Positions 1 to 8,775 of a DNA stretch of 64,000 nucleotides are shown here, piece after piece; the first letter of the stretch is position 1; every line of letters starts with the position of its first letter. The position numbers were made by a program, and so were the translations under genes. Origin of the DNA: Chondrus crispus (Eukaryota; Rhodophyta; Florideophyceae; Gigartinales; Gigartinaceae); the NCBI RefSeq assembly GCF_000350225.1, contig NW_005179090.1:414628-478627 (forward strand), read 5' to 3'. Under the pieces are notes generated by a model that searched no databases, had not been told where the DNA came from, and worked only from the letters and a program-made list of their open reading frames with translations.

Positions 1-361
1 CGCACTTTTGAATAGCGCATTACCGGACATATCGCACTGTGTCCGGCTTGACACGAAATCAGCCACGTGTATGACAGTACACACGTGTCGCTCTAGAAGC
101 CCCTAGTAGAGGCCGTACTGTACAAGCAACCCGCACAGTATCTCCAACTTTGGCTTATGGCGACGGCGGCTGAGTAGTTCTGCCCAGTTCCACGTCATTG
201 CCTAAACATAACAAAAAAAATCTTTTTCGAGAGTATTTGCTACATCCTACTATCGGATATATCGCACTTTGAAGCGTTGTGACACTGGGGTGCGATATAT
301 AGAAGGTACCACTGTAGTCCTCCAGCGAGGTTTTTTTATTACCTCCAATAGTGATGGACTC
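1..361. other. Intergenic sequence left of the MULE
   Basis: No coding signal is seen. Two short foldback structures are visible: a 7-bp stem at 23-46 (CCGGACA paired with TGTCCGG) and an inverted pair at 257-267 and 290-300 (ATATATCGCAC and its complement). Positions 362-370 are the left copy of the 9-bp target duplication CTTATTGCA. Confidence 0.6.
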
Positions 362-370
362 CTTATTGCA

Positions 371-543
371 GGGTCAGTCACATTCTACAAGTGGTAGATC
401 ATGTATGATAGTGGATGGCTGTGAATGACTGGTCCCACATCTATAGACCAATCAAATCGTTTCGTCCCACATCTACATCTCGACCAATTAAAACGATTGG
501 TCCCACATGCTTACATCATTAATGTAATGTTTGGCCCAGTAAA
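371..543. repeat. Left terminal inverted repeat of the MULE
   Basis: It begins GGGTCAGTCACATTC. Reverse-complementing 8594-8766 reproduces it without a mismatch, and the match stops sharply at 543/8594. It contains short internal repeats of CCCACAT next to CCAAT-like words, which could be transposase binding sites (inference). Confidence 0.96.
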
Positions 544-819
544 TTTCATTTATGCGACGGTCCTTGCTGTCATCGCATTTTGTGCCATGCAAGTGAACTG
601 CGCGGGCAAATATTTGTATTTTCGAATGGGCAGGATTCCCGCCAAAGTGACAAATCTTTAAGACAATGGGGATAGGACGAACCCCACTTCCGATGCACAT
701 CCCTTTGACACTCCACACTTCACCGACAACGTTAACCAGCGTTTCTCAGATTTCCTCATCTAACTGTCCACGTTCATAACCTTGACCACTCCGTCCTCTC
801 CTCAACGACTTCCCACATC
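544..819 (+). promoter_or_regulatory. Leader between the MULE left end and the transposase gene
   Basis: These 276 bases separate the inverted repeat from the ATG and must carry the transposase promoter and 5' leader. No clear TATA box is seen. The stretch before the ATG is pyrimidine-rich. Confidence 0.4.
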
Positions 820-3800
820 ATGCATCCTCCATGTGTCCCAGTTTCCAAATGCCTCCCGCCGTGGGTATCACGAAAATTAGGCATAGATAGTATCGTTCAA
901 CGATGCAAAGAACTCGGTTGCTTCACACAAAAAAGCGACGAAGCAGTCATGCGACAATTCTTACACGCCGTCGTTTCTGATTATGAGCGTCGACCAAAGG
1001 ATTATTGGTTTCATTACATATGGGAAGGTCACATGTCTGAGAGTATGTTTGTCTATTACGGCTTATCTGTCCTCACTCTACCTCCCCACATATTGCTAGC
1101 ACATTGCAATTTTGGTGCTTTACTAGGAAACTTTCGGCATCAAAGCGTTTCAGAGGCTCCCGACCGGATCATGAGATACTTTCGTCAAAACTTTAACGCT
1201 ACTGCAGGCGAGTGCTCATTAATCATTATTCCCATATGCAAGAGAGGCCATTGGGGTATGATAGCTATTGATGCAGTCATGGAGAGTGACAGCGCAGCGC
1301 GAAATCCTGTTTCAGGAAATATATACTTCGGGGATTCGCTTGGGTGGACTCCCTTTCCAAGCGGTGAATTTGGTGGAAACTGTCTAGATCTGGTGAAAAA
1401 ATGTCTCCAGTTGTGCTATCCAGCGTCAACTTGGACGATTCAAAGTTCAAACTACATTCTTCAAGGGACTATACGGTTTCAAAAGCAAAGGGATTCTTTC
1501 AGCTGTGGATTTTATGTTATAGCAGCAGTGGCAAAACTTGCTGTTTCTCGCGGTATATTGCCTGCTGAGGACTACTCCCGGTACAGTGGACGAAAAATTA
1601 CGGAAAAGTATCGTCGCTCATGTTGTGTCGCGGCGTTTGCTGGTGTTCGAGATGTCATGCAGTCATGCCCCACAAACTCCACACGAACCGCGATCGAGCT
1701 CAACCAATGGAAATATATTTCAAACAGTGCGCCAACACGTCTCCGCCAAAGCGTTATCAAGGAAAATGACGTTATCGTCATCGACTCACCTCCGTTGTCC
1801 GACATACAGTGCAAGCAAGCACCCGACATACCATGCCTATTATCCCATACCGACAGCTACGCCACTTGCTACCCACCCAAAATCGATGCCAAAGGTTTCA
1901 AACCAGCGCATACTCAATATAGCTCTGCGCTACATTCACAGATCAGTTCTGTTCCTACCATCGGATCATCTCTCCGTCCTCAATACCGCTCCGCGTTGAC
2001 CATTGATCATCCAGCGTCGGAAGCAGAGATACAACGAGAAGGGAAAAATTCCACATCAAAACCGGCTTCGGCACTCCCTGTATCAATTCCATGCGTTTCT
2101 CAAAGTCCGGAAGCAATCGGAGCGACGCAAGCCTGCTTAACAGTTGCATCCTGTTCTCCTCGCCTGCCAAACGATGTGCCTCCTGCCGCCACATCTCAAT
2201 TCTCCGCTCATAATCCAAGATCAGAAAACCCTCGCCGTCCCCTCACTACAGCTGCGGAGCCGCCCTTGCGCGTTGAATATCACCACAAAATTCCAACCGC
2301 AGTAGGTGATGTCGATGTGCCTCAATATCTCTCCCACAGTGAGACCGCTATCGAGAGTGGGAGCCCGCTAACTGAACTAGTTGTCGATTCGAAAGGTGTC
2401 ATATCCAACTGTGATGTTCGTCACGTGATGGAATACATTGCAGGTCAAGTTGAGAAGGGTTTCAGCATCGGCATCCGTGACCACAAAGCATTCTCAGATG
2501 GCAACAAATTCATGTTCAGGGTTCGATACCGTTGCCTGCAGCACAGAAAGGGTTGCAAAGCTCAATACATCACCAACCTGTACCGCCACAGTTACCTCAA
2601 CCGCCTGTGGGCAGTGAGTGGCAACGAGAACCATAATCATCCTCCAGGAATCGTTTCCCGACAGACACACACAAAGTGTCGCAGATTGGAGTCCTACCGC
2701 CGCTCATTGCATGAATGGAGAGCTGTTTTATTCCCGTCAGTGACGAGTAGCATGGCCAAACCCACTCCAGAAAAATCCTCAATCACTCCCCATCAGCATT
2801 CGCATTCGCGTGCTCGAGTGGTTTCACCACTTGTCAGAATAGGTGATCGCATCGAACCATCCATTCTACCAGACTGCGGCATTTCCTCGTTCTCAGCACT
2901 CCCAAGCGATTTATCACAGCCATTATACCCACAGCTTGAGTCTACCGCCTCAGCTATTCCATCCGCAAGAGAAGTCCGTAGAGATCATTCACTCTCACTC
3001 ACTGGTGACGTAGATACCGCGCTCGTCCGCCCATCTCAGCACGAAGGCTTACCGCTGCCACCACTGGATCCAGACGACGGGGACGTGGATGACTCTTTTC
3101 CCGAACTGGAATTTTCCAGCAGTGACACTATTGCAGTTCAGGTCATTCCAGTTGATTCTCCAACGTCTGACATGGTACATGTCATAACTGGATTTGTCGG
3201 CTCGCTCCCTCACAACGAGCCCGGGAAGCGCGTTCTTCGCGATCTCAAATACATTTGCGACTGCTTTGGTTATCCGATGGTAGTCCGCCATTCAGACTAC
3301 ATCGGTTCAGAAAGAATTGATCAAGACCGAGTCCTGAAAACATCCAAGTTGGAATGTGTGGAAGACTGCGGCTTCATTCTTCGCTTACGGACTTTGCAAA
3401 TTCTCGAGGACGGCAAAGCTCTTAACAGATACGTCTTCAACGCTTCTAGCTGTGACCATAACCATGGGCCAAACGTTTCACAGGTTCGAAAACTATTGCC
3501 GACTCAAATTATTCGGGAGGCAGATGATATGCATCACGGGAGCCATATCAAATTTGAGGATGTCGTACGATTTCTGGAGGACAAGTACGGTTTTATGATT
3601 GACAGAAGAGGACTTCAGAGAAGAATACAGTGGCTGGAGTCGAAACGAAGCCCGAAGGAGCTTGATTGCAATGATCTGATTCATACGCTCATGGAATTGC
3701 GCAATAGCGATGTTGGTAGCCGATCTTACGTCACGAGACGAGATGACGGCGCGCTTCAGTCTGTGTGTTGGGGATTGTCGCATTGGAGGCGAGATTACGA

Positions 3801-6150
3801 GCGATTTGGCATCTTGCCGGGGGTTTGCATAGATTGCAAAGCAAATGGGAACGAGTACTCCATGGTTCTGGTCACGATGAGCGCGCGAACCAACGACGGT
3901 CGGGAGTGCACAGTGTTCATGGGGTTTCTGGCTAATGAAACGCACAAAACATTCGTCTGGCTCCTGAACTGCTTCAAAGACTGCTGTAATGTGGACCCGT
4001 CCATGATAGCCCTGGACCAGCAAGCTGCATGTATGCAGGCTTGTCGAGATGTTTTCCCCACTACATATCTCACGCTTGACGACTGGCATCTTAACCAGAA
4101 CCAGTTAAAAAATGTATGGGCATACGTTTGTAAGATCAAGAGGCGGGATTTGAACGAACACATGAACGATGATTTGTTTCTTATGCGAAGATCGAGCACA
4201 TCGGCGTCTTTTCATTCTCGTCGGTCAAGGTTTGAGGCGAAATATTTTGCCCCGCACGCTGCTAACCTTCCGGATTGGTACAAGTACCTGTATCACAAGC
4301 ACGCCAACATCACTGTTGATTGTTATAACAAGTCGGCCTGTGAACCGAGATTTCTCTTTCAAGGCAGCCGGTATGTGGAATCGTCAAACGCGAGATACAG
4401 ACATTTGGTGTCTGTGAAGAAGGTACGGTTGGCTGAGGTTCCACTGGAAATGCGGCGTGTAACGGTGGCGAGATGGAAAGTACGTGAACAGGAATCGAAA
4501 AGCGATTACAAGGGCATGGAAAAGATGTTGTGTGGATCACAACTGCCTATAACCTCTGGAAAGCTACGAAGATTTGTGATGACGTACACAAAGTACTCGC
4601 AGCGAAAGTTCTATCACAAGTGCGTGAAAAGTGCTGCAAACTACATCGTGACAAATGTCGAAATCGACAGTGCGGCAGAAAGCGTGATCGCGGTATTGCA
4701 GCCGCCGATTTTGAGGACCGCGCGGCGAGTGATTCGGGCTGCTGCAAGACAACGACATGCAAATAGGGGCGAAAGTGCACCTCATGAGGTAGTTCCCATA
4801 TTATCGGAGATACGGCGTACTGCAGATACGACAACACCCGAGGTGCAGAGTGAGACAATCTCTCCGGTTGGTACCGCTCAGCCTAACCCCAGCTCTTCTC
4901 AAATTCAAATTGCCCGATTTACTGTGCAATGGAATAATGTTAGTAGCGAACGAAGAATCGTTCACTATGCATCACGTCGGGGCAGAGGGAGAGGCAAGGC
5001 AGCCGGCAGTAGATCATGTCGGAGAAACGCAAATGACGCAAGGGGTTCCGTACAATCGAATAGAGCACGCTCATCACAAAACTCTGTTCCATTTACGTCT
5101 GACTCAGTCATAGGGCGTCCATCTGCGAGTTCAAGAGACCACATATCGCCAAGAAGAGACGATTTAACCCCAACATACGCACATCCTACAATGCATATTC
5201 CCTCAAATGCAGTCCGACACAACTCCAATCTCACATCATTACGAGAACGGGAGAGTTCGATAGGAATATTGGAACGTAGCGGTGGAAGGGAAGGTGAAGA
5301 TGAAGAGGAATTGGGGGGCGAGGAGGAATCAGGACGGAGGCCGGAGGAGGGATTCAATCAAAGCCCCGACGAGGAAATTGCGAGCTACGTCGTTACAGTG
5401 GCAAATTTGGGGGGCTCCCAGAGGTATTGCTGCAGCTGCAGATGGTCGAGATCGACAGGAATACCATGTCCCCATCTACTGCGAGTAGCTATCGTGTTTG
5501 CAGAGAAAGCGAATGTGGAGCGACGTTTGCCTTCAGTGGTGGGGCGTAGAATCGAGTGGGAGTATATGTTCCACCCGTACTGGAGCCGTAGCGAAGAAGA
5601 TTGGAGTGACGTACAGATAGCTGTTCAGCGGGAAAGAATGAGAGAGGCTTTGAGGAGAGCCCGTGGTTTGAATAATGATGTGGGGGCTGTCTTGGAGGGA
5701 GTCTTGCGGGATGCGATGAGAAGGAATGGAAGCGCATCAACTCCAGTTGGTGCAAGTCAGTCTATGCGTGAAAATGCAGACGCCGAGGATGAAATTCAAT
5801 TATCGCTTGACCAGATGTGGAGAGAAGATAGGAGACAGGAGGAGCAGCACATTTCCTGGGCGAACGGGAAAAGTTTATTCGATCAGATGCACAAACTAGC
5901 TTTTCAACTCGGGACGGACGTGCTACAAAAGATGATGGATTATCTCGAACATGGCTTGCGGAACCTGAGCGATGGCCACGCACCTCTAGCAGCATTGTCG
6001 GGTCGTATAACCCTCGCTGCAGACTCGTACGAAATACAGGCTGATGGTTTTGTTGGGAACCCCAACAATGGTAACCCGTCGGGACGCGGATCCAAAAAAA
6101 GAAAACGAGGGGCACTGGAGCAACCATCGCACAGGAGAAGAACGCCGTAG
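820..6150 (+). CDS. Ulp1 protease-MULE transposase-SWIM finger fusion protein (1776 aa)
   Basis: The protein is predicted to cut and paste the surrounding element in the nucleus. Domains in order: (1) a C48/Ulp1-type cysteine protease at about 90-250, with H144 (GHWGM), D172 (FGDSLG), Q223 and C229 (SFSCGF); Q-x5-C is the Ulp1 oxyanion spacing. (2) Two FAR1/WRKY-like zinc modules at about 527-610 and 784-885, each ending in an HNH or NHNHG signature. (3) A MULE DDE core with D1005 (CIDCK), D1066 (ALDQQA) and E1187 (VESSN), and a DWHLNQN motif between the last two. (4) A SWIM finger, C1538-x-C1540-x9-C1550-x-H1552. (5) A basic tail (KKRKR) resembling a nuclear signal. The ATG at 820 opens the frame and there are no internal stops. 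In plants, Ulp1-like genes are known as separate passengers of some MULEs; here protease and transposase share one frame. The protease substrate is unknown. Confidence 0.93.
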   Translation: MHPPCVPVSKCLPPWVSRKLGIDSIVQRCKELGCFTQKSDEAVMRQFLHAVVSDYERRPKDYWFHYIWEGHMSESMFVYYGLSVLTLPPHILLAHCNFGALLGNFRHQSVSEAPDRIMRYFRQNFNATAGECSLIIIPICKRGHWGMIAIDAVMESDSAARNPVSGNIYFGDSLGWTPFPSGEFGGNCLDLVKKCLQLCYPASTWTIQSSNYILQGTIRFQKQRDSFSCGFYVIAAVAKLAVSRGILPAEDYSRYSGRKITEKYRRSCCVAAFAGVRDVMQSCPTNSTRTAIELNQWKYISNSAPTRLRQSVIKENDVIVIDSPPLSDIQCKQAPDIPCLLSHTDSYATCYPPKIDAKGFKPAHTQYSSALHSQISSVPTIGSSLRPQYRSALTIDHPASEAEIQREGKNSTSKPASALPVSIPCVSQSPEAIGATQACLTVASCSPRLPNDVPPAATSQFSAHNPRSENPRRPLTTAAEPPLRVEYHHKIPTAVGDVDVPQYLSHSETAIESGSPLTELVVDSKGVISNCDVRHVMEYIAGQVEKGFSIGIRDHKAFSDGNKFMFRVRYRCLQHRKGCKAQYITNLYRHSYLNRLWAVSGNENHNHPPGIVSRQTHTKCRRLESYRRSLHEWRAVLFPSVTSSMAKPTPEKSSITPHQHSHSRARVVSPLVRIGDRIEPSILPDCGISSFSALPSDLSQPLYPQLESTASAIPSAREVRRDHSLSLTGDVDTALVRPSQHEGLPLPPLDPDDGDVDDSFPELEFSSSDTIAVQVIPVDSPTSDMVHVITGFVGSLPHNEPGKRVLRDLKYICDCFGYPMVVRHSDYIGSERIDQDRVLKTSKLECVEDCGFILRLRTLQILEDGKALNRYVFNASSCDHNHGPNVSQVRKLLPTQIIREADDMHHGSHIKFEDVVRFLEDKYGFMIDRRGLQRRIQWLESKRSPKELDCNDLIHTLMELRNSDVGSRSYVTRRDDGALQSVCWGLSHWRRDYERFGILPGVCIDCKANGNEYSMVLVTMSARTNDGRECTVFMGFLANETHKTFVWLLNCFKDCCNVDPSMIALDQQAACMQACRDVFPTTYLTLDDWHLNQNQLKNVWAYVCKIKRRDLNEHMNDDLFLMRRSSTSASFHSRRSRFEAKYFAPHAANLPDWYKYLYHKHANITVDCYNKSACEPRFLFQGSRYVESSNARYRHLVSVKKVRLAEVPLEMRRVTVARWKVREQESKSDYKGMEKMLCGSQLPITSGKLRRFVMTYTKYSQRKFYHKCVKSAANYIVTNVEIDSAAESVIAVLQPPILRTARRVIRAAARQRHANRGESAPHEVVPILSEIRRTADTTTPEVQSETISPVGTAQPNPSSSQIQIARFTVQWNNVSSERRIVHYASRRGRGRGKAAGSRSCRRNANDARGSVQSNRARSSQNSVPFTSDSVIGRPSASSRDHISPRRDDLTPTYAHPTMHIPSNAVRHNSNLTSLRERESSIGILERSGGREGEDEEELGGEEESGRRPEEGFNQSPDEEIASYVVTVANLGGSQRYCCSCRWSRSTGIPCPHLLRVAIVFAEKANVERRLPSVVGRRIEWEYMFHPYWSRSEEDWSDVQIAVQRERMREALRRARGLNNDVGAVLEGVLRDAMRRNGSASTPVGASQSMRENADAEDEIQLSLDQMWREDRRQEEQHISWANGKSLFDQMHKLAFQLGTDVLQKMMDYLEHGLRNLSDGHAPLAALSGRITLAADSYEIQADGFVGNPNNGNPSGRGSKKRKRGALEQPSHRRRTP

Positions 6151-6410
6151 GGGGAGCATATCGACAAAGAAACCCAAACCTGCTGACAAACCTCAGCAAG
6201 ACCTTCCTACCCGTGTCAACCACTCTACGCCATTCATTTTCCCTTCATAATACGGCTTTCTTCGAGAGTACTGTAGTACGTACAGTGGACTTACAACGTC
6301 GTGAGACAAGGGCTCATCACTTTTTGTAAAGGTAAACAGTATCCACGTCGTCAGGCGGAGCGGACAGGACGGTGGCTTCCTTGGCGGCGTGCATGCCGCC
6401 AACATGTTTT

Positions 6411-6584
6411 CTAGGGCATGGAGAAGGACATCGAGGTCGGAACCTGCGAAGCGTAGACGGGCGATGCCGGATGCAGATCGAGATGGACGTGGTCAACTGT
6501 GGGGACGGTTTGCAATGCACGTTTGACGGAGGCCACGCAGCGCATGCAGATCATGCGGTGGATTTGCAGGGCGACTTGAGTCAT
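6411..6584 (-). pseudogene. Captured heavy-metal-associated (HMA) domain fragment
   Basis: On the minus strand a short frame starting at an ATG (6584) reads through RMICMRCVASVKRAL. This matches the metal-binding GMTCxxC loop and first helix of HMA domains, followed by a VDHVHLDL strand. HMA domains occur in copper-transporting P-type ATPases and copper chaperones. Only about 58 codons are present before a stop, so this is a fragment and not a gene. It lies inside the MULE, antisense to the transposase, and is best read as captured host sequence. The frame upstream of the ATG is also open and runs through a 24-bp tandem repeat. Confidence 0.65.
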
Positions 6585-6696
6585 GGCGGAGCTTCGTTGG
6601 AAGGATGGGATGTTGATATCAGAGAGAGAGAGGAAGGGGAAGCGATTCTCGGTGGGGCGCGCAGGCGAGCATGATGAGGATGAGTGGCGTGTGTGT

Positions 6697-6768
6697 GCGA
6701 AATTTGGTGCAGACATCACTGCGAAGGGTGGTGCAGGCATTACTGCGAAGGGTGGTGCAGGCGTCACG
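6697..6768. repeat. 24-bp tandem repeat, three units
   Basis: The units start at 6697, 6721 and 6745. The core is GCGAAGGGTGGTGCAGGC. The first unit has diverged and the last two are nearly identical. The array lies directly upstream of the captured HMA fragment on the minus strand. Confidence 0.85.
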
Positions 6769-6784
6769 TTGAAGCAAGGGGGAA

Positions 6785-7206
6785 AATACTGTAGATAGAT
6801 GCCACTGGGCGCTTTCGTTTGACTGAGTTATTGTTAGTGTTAAGCACAGTACAGTGCAGTGCAGTATGTATTGCGCGCTTATCGATACGATGATACTGTA
6901 CTAGCAAAGGTTGCATGAACATGACCTGACAGCTTCAGGTGCTACTGTATCTACAGCATGCGCCGCGTGAAAAGAGAGCTCGGCGATGGCGAAGGTGAGG
7001 TCGAGGAGAGAAGACGCACGGCACATTCGCGGGAAAGAAAAGGGCACGGCGGGTCATCTGTGTATTGTACAGCACTGTATTGTCTTGTAGCAGCGTCGAA
7101 AATGCCCTACAGCGGCGGTGGGTGCTTTTGCACGTGTTCCTCCGCTTGGCTGATGATGAGCGAGCGCGTGAGTGAGTGTGGACGATGTTTTGCTAGTGTA
7201 GTTTAG
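6785..7206. other. MULE cargo without recognised genes
   Basis: This stretch is rich in TACTGTA-like words and short GTGCAGT repeats (6840-6870). A short open frame on the plus strand (6958-7206) is not recognisable as a protein. Confidence 0.5.
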
Positions 7207-7733
7207 GAACGGGACGGCATCGCCCGTCTCCGCGTTCCAGATTTGATCCGTCCCATCATCTCCTCCAGAAGCGACACGATTGCCGTCCCGAGACCACGCA
7301 ACACAGTTAACTGAACCCAGCCCTCCAGCGCGTCGCCAACGGCATCGCCTGTCTCCGCGTTCCAGATTCGGACCGTGTCGTCAGCTCCTCCAGAAGCGAC
7401 ACGACTGCCGTTCCGGGACCATGCAACACAGCTAACCCAGCCCTCATGTCCCTCCGGCGCGTCGCCAACGGCATCGCCTGTCTCCGCGTTCCAGATTCAG
7501 ACTGTGTCGTCAGCTCCTCCAGACGCGAGACGACTGCCGTCCCGAGACCACGCAACACATCGAACCGAACCCCTGTGTCCTTCCAGCACGTCGCCAACGG
7601 CATCGCCCGTCTCTGCGTTCCAGATTCGAACCGTCCCGTCAAGCCCTCCAGAGGCGATACGACTGCCGTCCCGAGACCACGCGACAGAGCAAACCCGGTT
7701 CCTGTGTCCCTCCAGCGCGTCGAGAGTGTGCGG
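7207..7733 (-). pseudogene. Captured WD40 repeat array
   Basis: Read on the minus strand, four to five tandem WD40 units of about 43 residues follow one another, each with the pattern EGHRGSVRCVAWSRDGSRLA, then SGGADDTV and IWNAETGD. The units are nearly identical, as in the high-identity WD40 arrays of NACHT-WD40 and related proteins. The array is not translatable as it stands: near 7497 a CGA (Arg) position reads TGA, and the last units lose frame. No start codon or partner domain accompanies it. It lies inside the MULE and is interpreted as captured host sequence. The original gene cannot be named from this piece. Confidence 0.85.
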
Positions 7734-7905
7734 CGGATGTGGGTTGAAGGTGGTTTCTGTGTTGTTTTTGGATACAGTATGCGGATGTGTGAGAGGGGCT
7801 GGTATACTCTGTAGTGGGTTTGGAGGATGGTTTCGTTTCGTTTCGGTGGGTGTTTGTGTTGACGAAGGCAGGTTGATGATGAGCAGAATAATCCTCCCAT
7901 GAATC

Positions 7906-8190
7906 TCAACATTTACCAAAGCAACATCTCTCGCAACCTGTGCGCGACGGCAAAAAATGTTGCAGGCCCGCAGCCGGGGCGCCGCCTCGGGCGACGGCGG
8001 AGGAGACGTAGAGAAACAGTAGCGGTCTCTTCGGCTGCTGCGGGTGGTCAGTCGGGACGGCGTACAGGCCGAGGCTGAGCGGGCTAGGCGAGATGGCTGC
8101 GATGTGGGAGGTTGCGCAGACGACGTCGCGGAACGACTGGATATGGGCGCTGAGGACGACGTCGCGCGGCTCCTGCTGGTTCCCCGACAT
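7906..8190 (-). other. Open frame of unknown origin in MULE cargo
   Basis: An ATG-initiated frame of 94 codons has a hydrophobic, alanine- and serine-rich sequence (AHIQSFRDVVCATSHIAAIS near its start). It may be another captured host fragment. I do not recognise a domain, and the frame may be fortuitous. Confidence 0.3.
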
Positions 8191-8356
8191 CGCGGACGAG
8201 GAAGAGCAGTGGACGTGGGCGGACGGGCGGGGGCATGCGTTACGAGGGGCGCACGGTCAAGACTGGGGGCGACGGCAAGAAGGGAGACGGGGATTATGCG
8301 GCCATCGAGAAGGATGCGGCGAAGAGTGTGTCTGGTGCCGCAGGGATCCGGGCTGT

Positions 8357-8507
8357 GGCGAAAGCAGCAGGTGGGGATGGTCGGATGGCGAAAGAGGCAG
8401 GTGGGGATGGTCGGATGGCGAAAGAGGCAGGTGGGGATGGTCGGATGGCGAAAGAGGCAGGTGGGGATGGTCGGATGGCGAAAGAGGCAGGTGGAGATGG
8501 GCGGAAC
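8357..8507. repeat. 30-bp tandem repeat next to the right MULE end
   Basis: Four perfect 30-bp units (8371-8490) with partial units on both sides. The unit begins GTGGGGATGGTCGGATGGCG. The array ends 87 bp before the right inverted repeat. The unit length is a multiple of three, so all frames stay open through it, which explains the long low-complexity frames seen here. Confidence 0.95.
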
Positions 8508-8593
8508 AGTTGCTTTTGGAGACAACGGCGGCGGCCGGGAAGGCGGCGAATGGTTCATAGTTCTGTTCGCCAGTGTGTGCTCGAGTTGGGGAG

Positions 8594-8766
8594 TTTACTG
8601 GGCCAAACATTACATTAATGATGTAAGCATGTGGGACCAATCGTTTTAATTGGTCGAGATGTAGATGTGGGACGAAACGATTTGATTGGTCTATAGATGT
8701 GGGACCAGTCATTCACAGCCATCCACTATCATACATGATCTACCACTTGTAGAATGTGACTGACCC
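8594..8766. repeat. Right terminal inverted repeat of the MULE
   Basis: This is the exact reverse complement of 371-543 and ends ...GTGACTGACCC. It is followed by the right copy of the 9-bp target duplication at 8767-8775. Confidence 0.96.
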
Positions 8767-8775
8767 CTTATTGCA

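Larger units (their letters stand above)
371..8766 (+). mobile_element. Complete Mutator-like DNA transposon (MULE) with captured host fragments
   Basis: The element is bounded by inverted repeats of 173 bp that I find identical base for base (371-543 and 8594-8766). It is flanked by the 9-bp direct repeat CTTATTGCA at 362-370 and 8767-8775. A 9-bp duplication is the hallmark of Mutator insertions. Inside are one long transposase gene (820-6150) and about 2.4 kb of non-transposase cargo in which HMA and WD40 fragments lie antisense to the transposase. Identical ends and an unbroken gene point to recent insertion and possible autonomy (inference). This is the best-defined element in the window. 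Confidence 0.95.

Noticed and set aside
4965..5357. Minus-strand Ser/Pro-rich frame inside the MULE transposase
   Set aside because: It is a shadow of the acidic, Arg/Glu-rich linker of the transposase.
8357..8507. Tandem 30-bp units as a CRISPR array
   Set aside because: There are no spacers between units and the genome is eukaryotic. It is a simple tandem repeat.
7497..8558. 353-codon minus-strand frame as a complete WD40 gene
   Set aside because: Its first half is translated 30-bp repeat and Pro-rich noise, and the WD40 part ends at a nonsense codon within the array.
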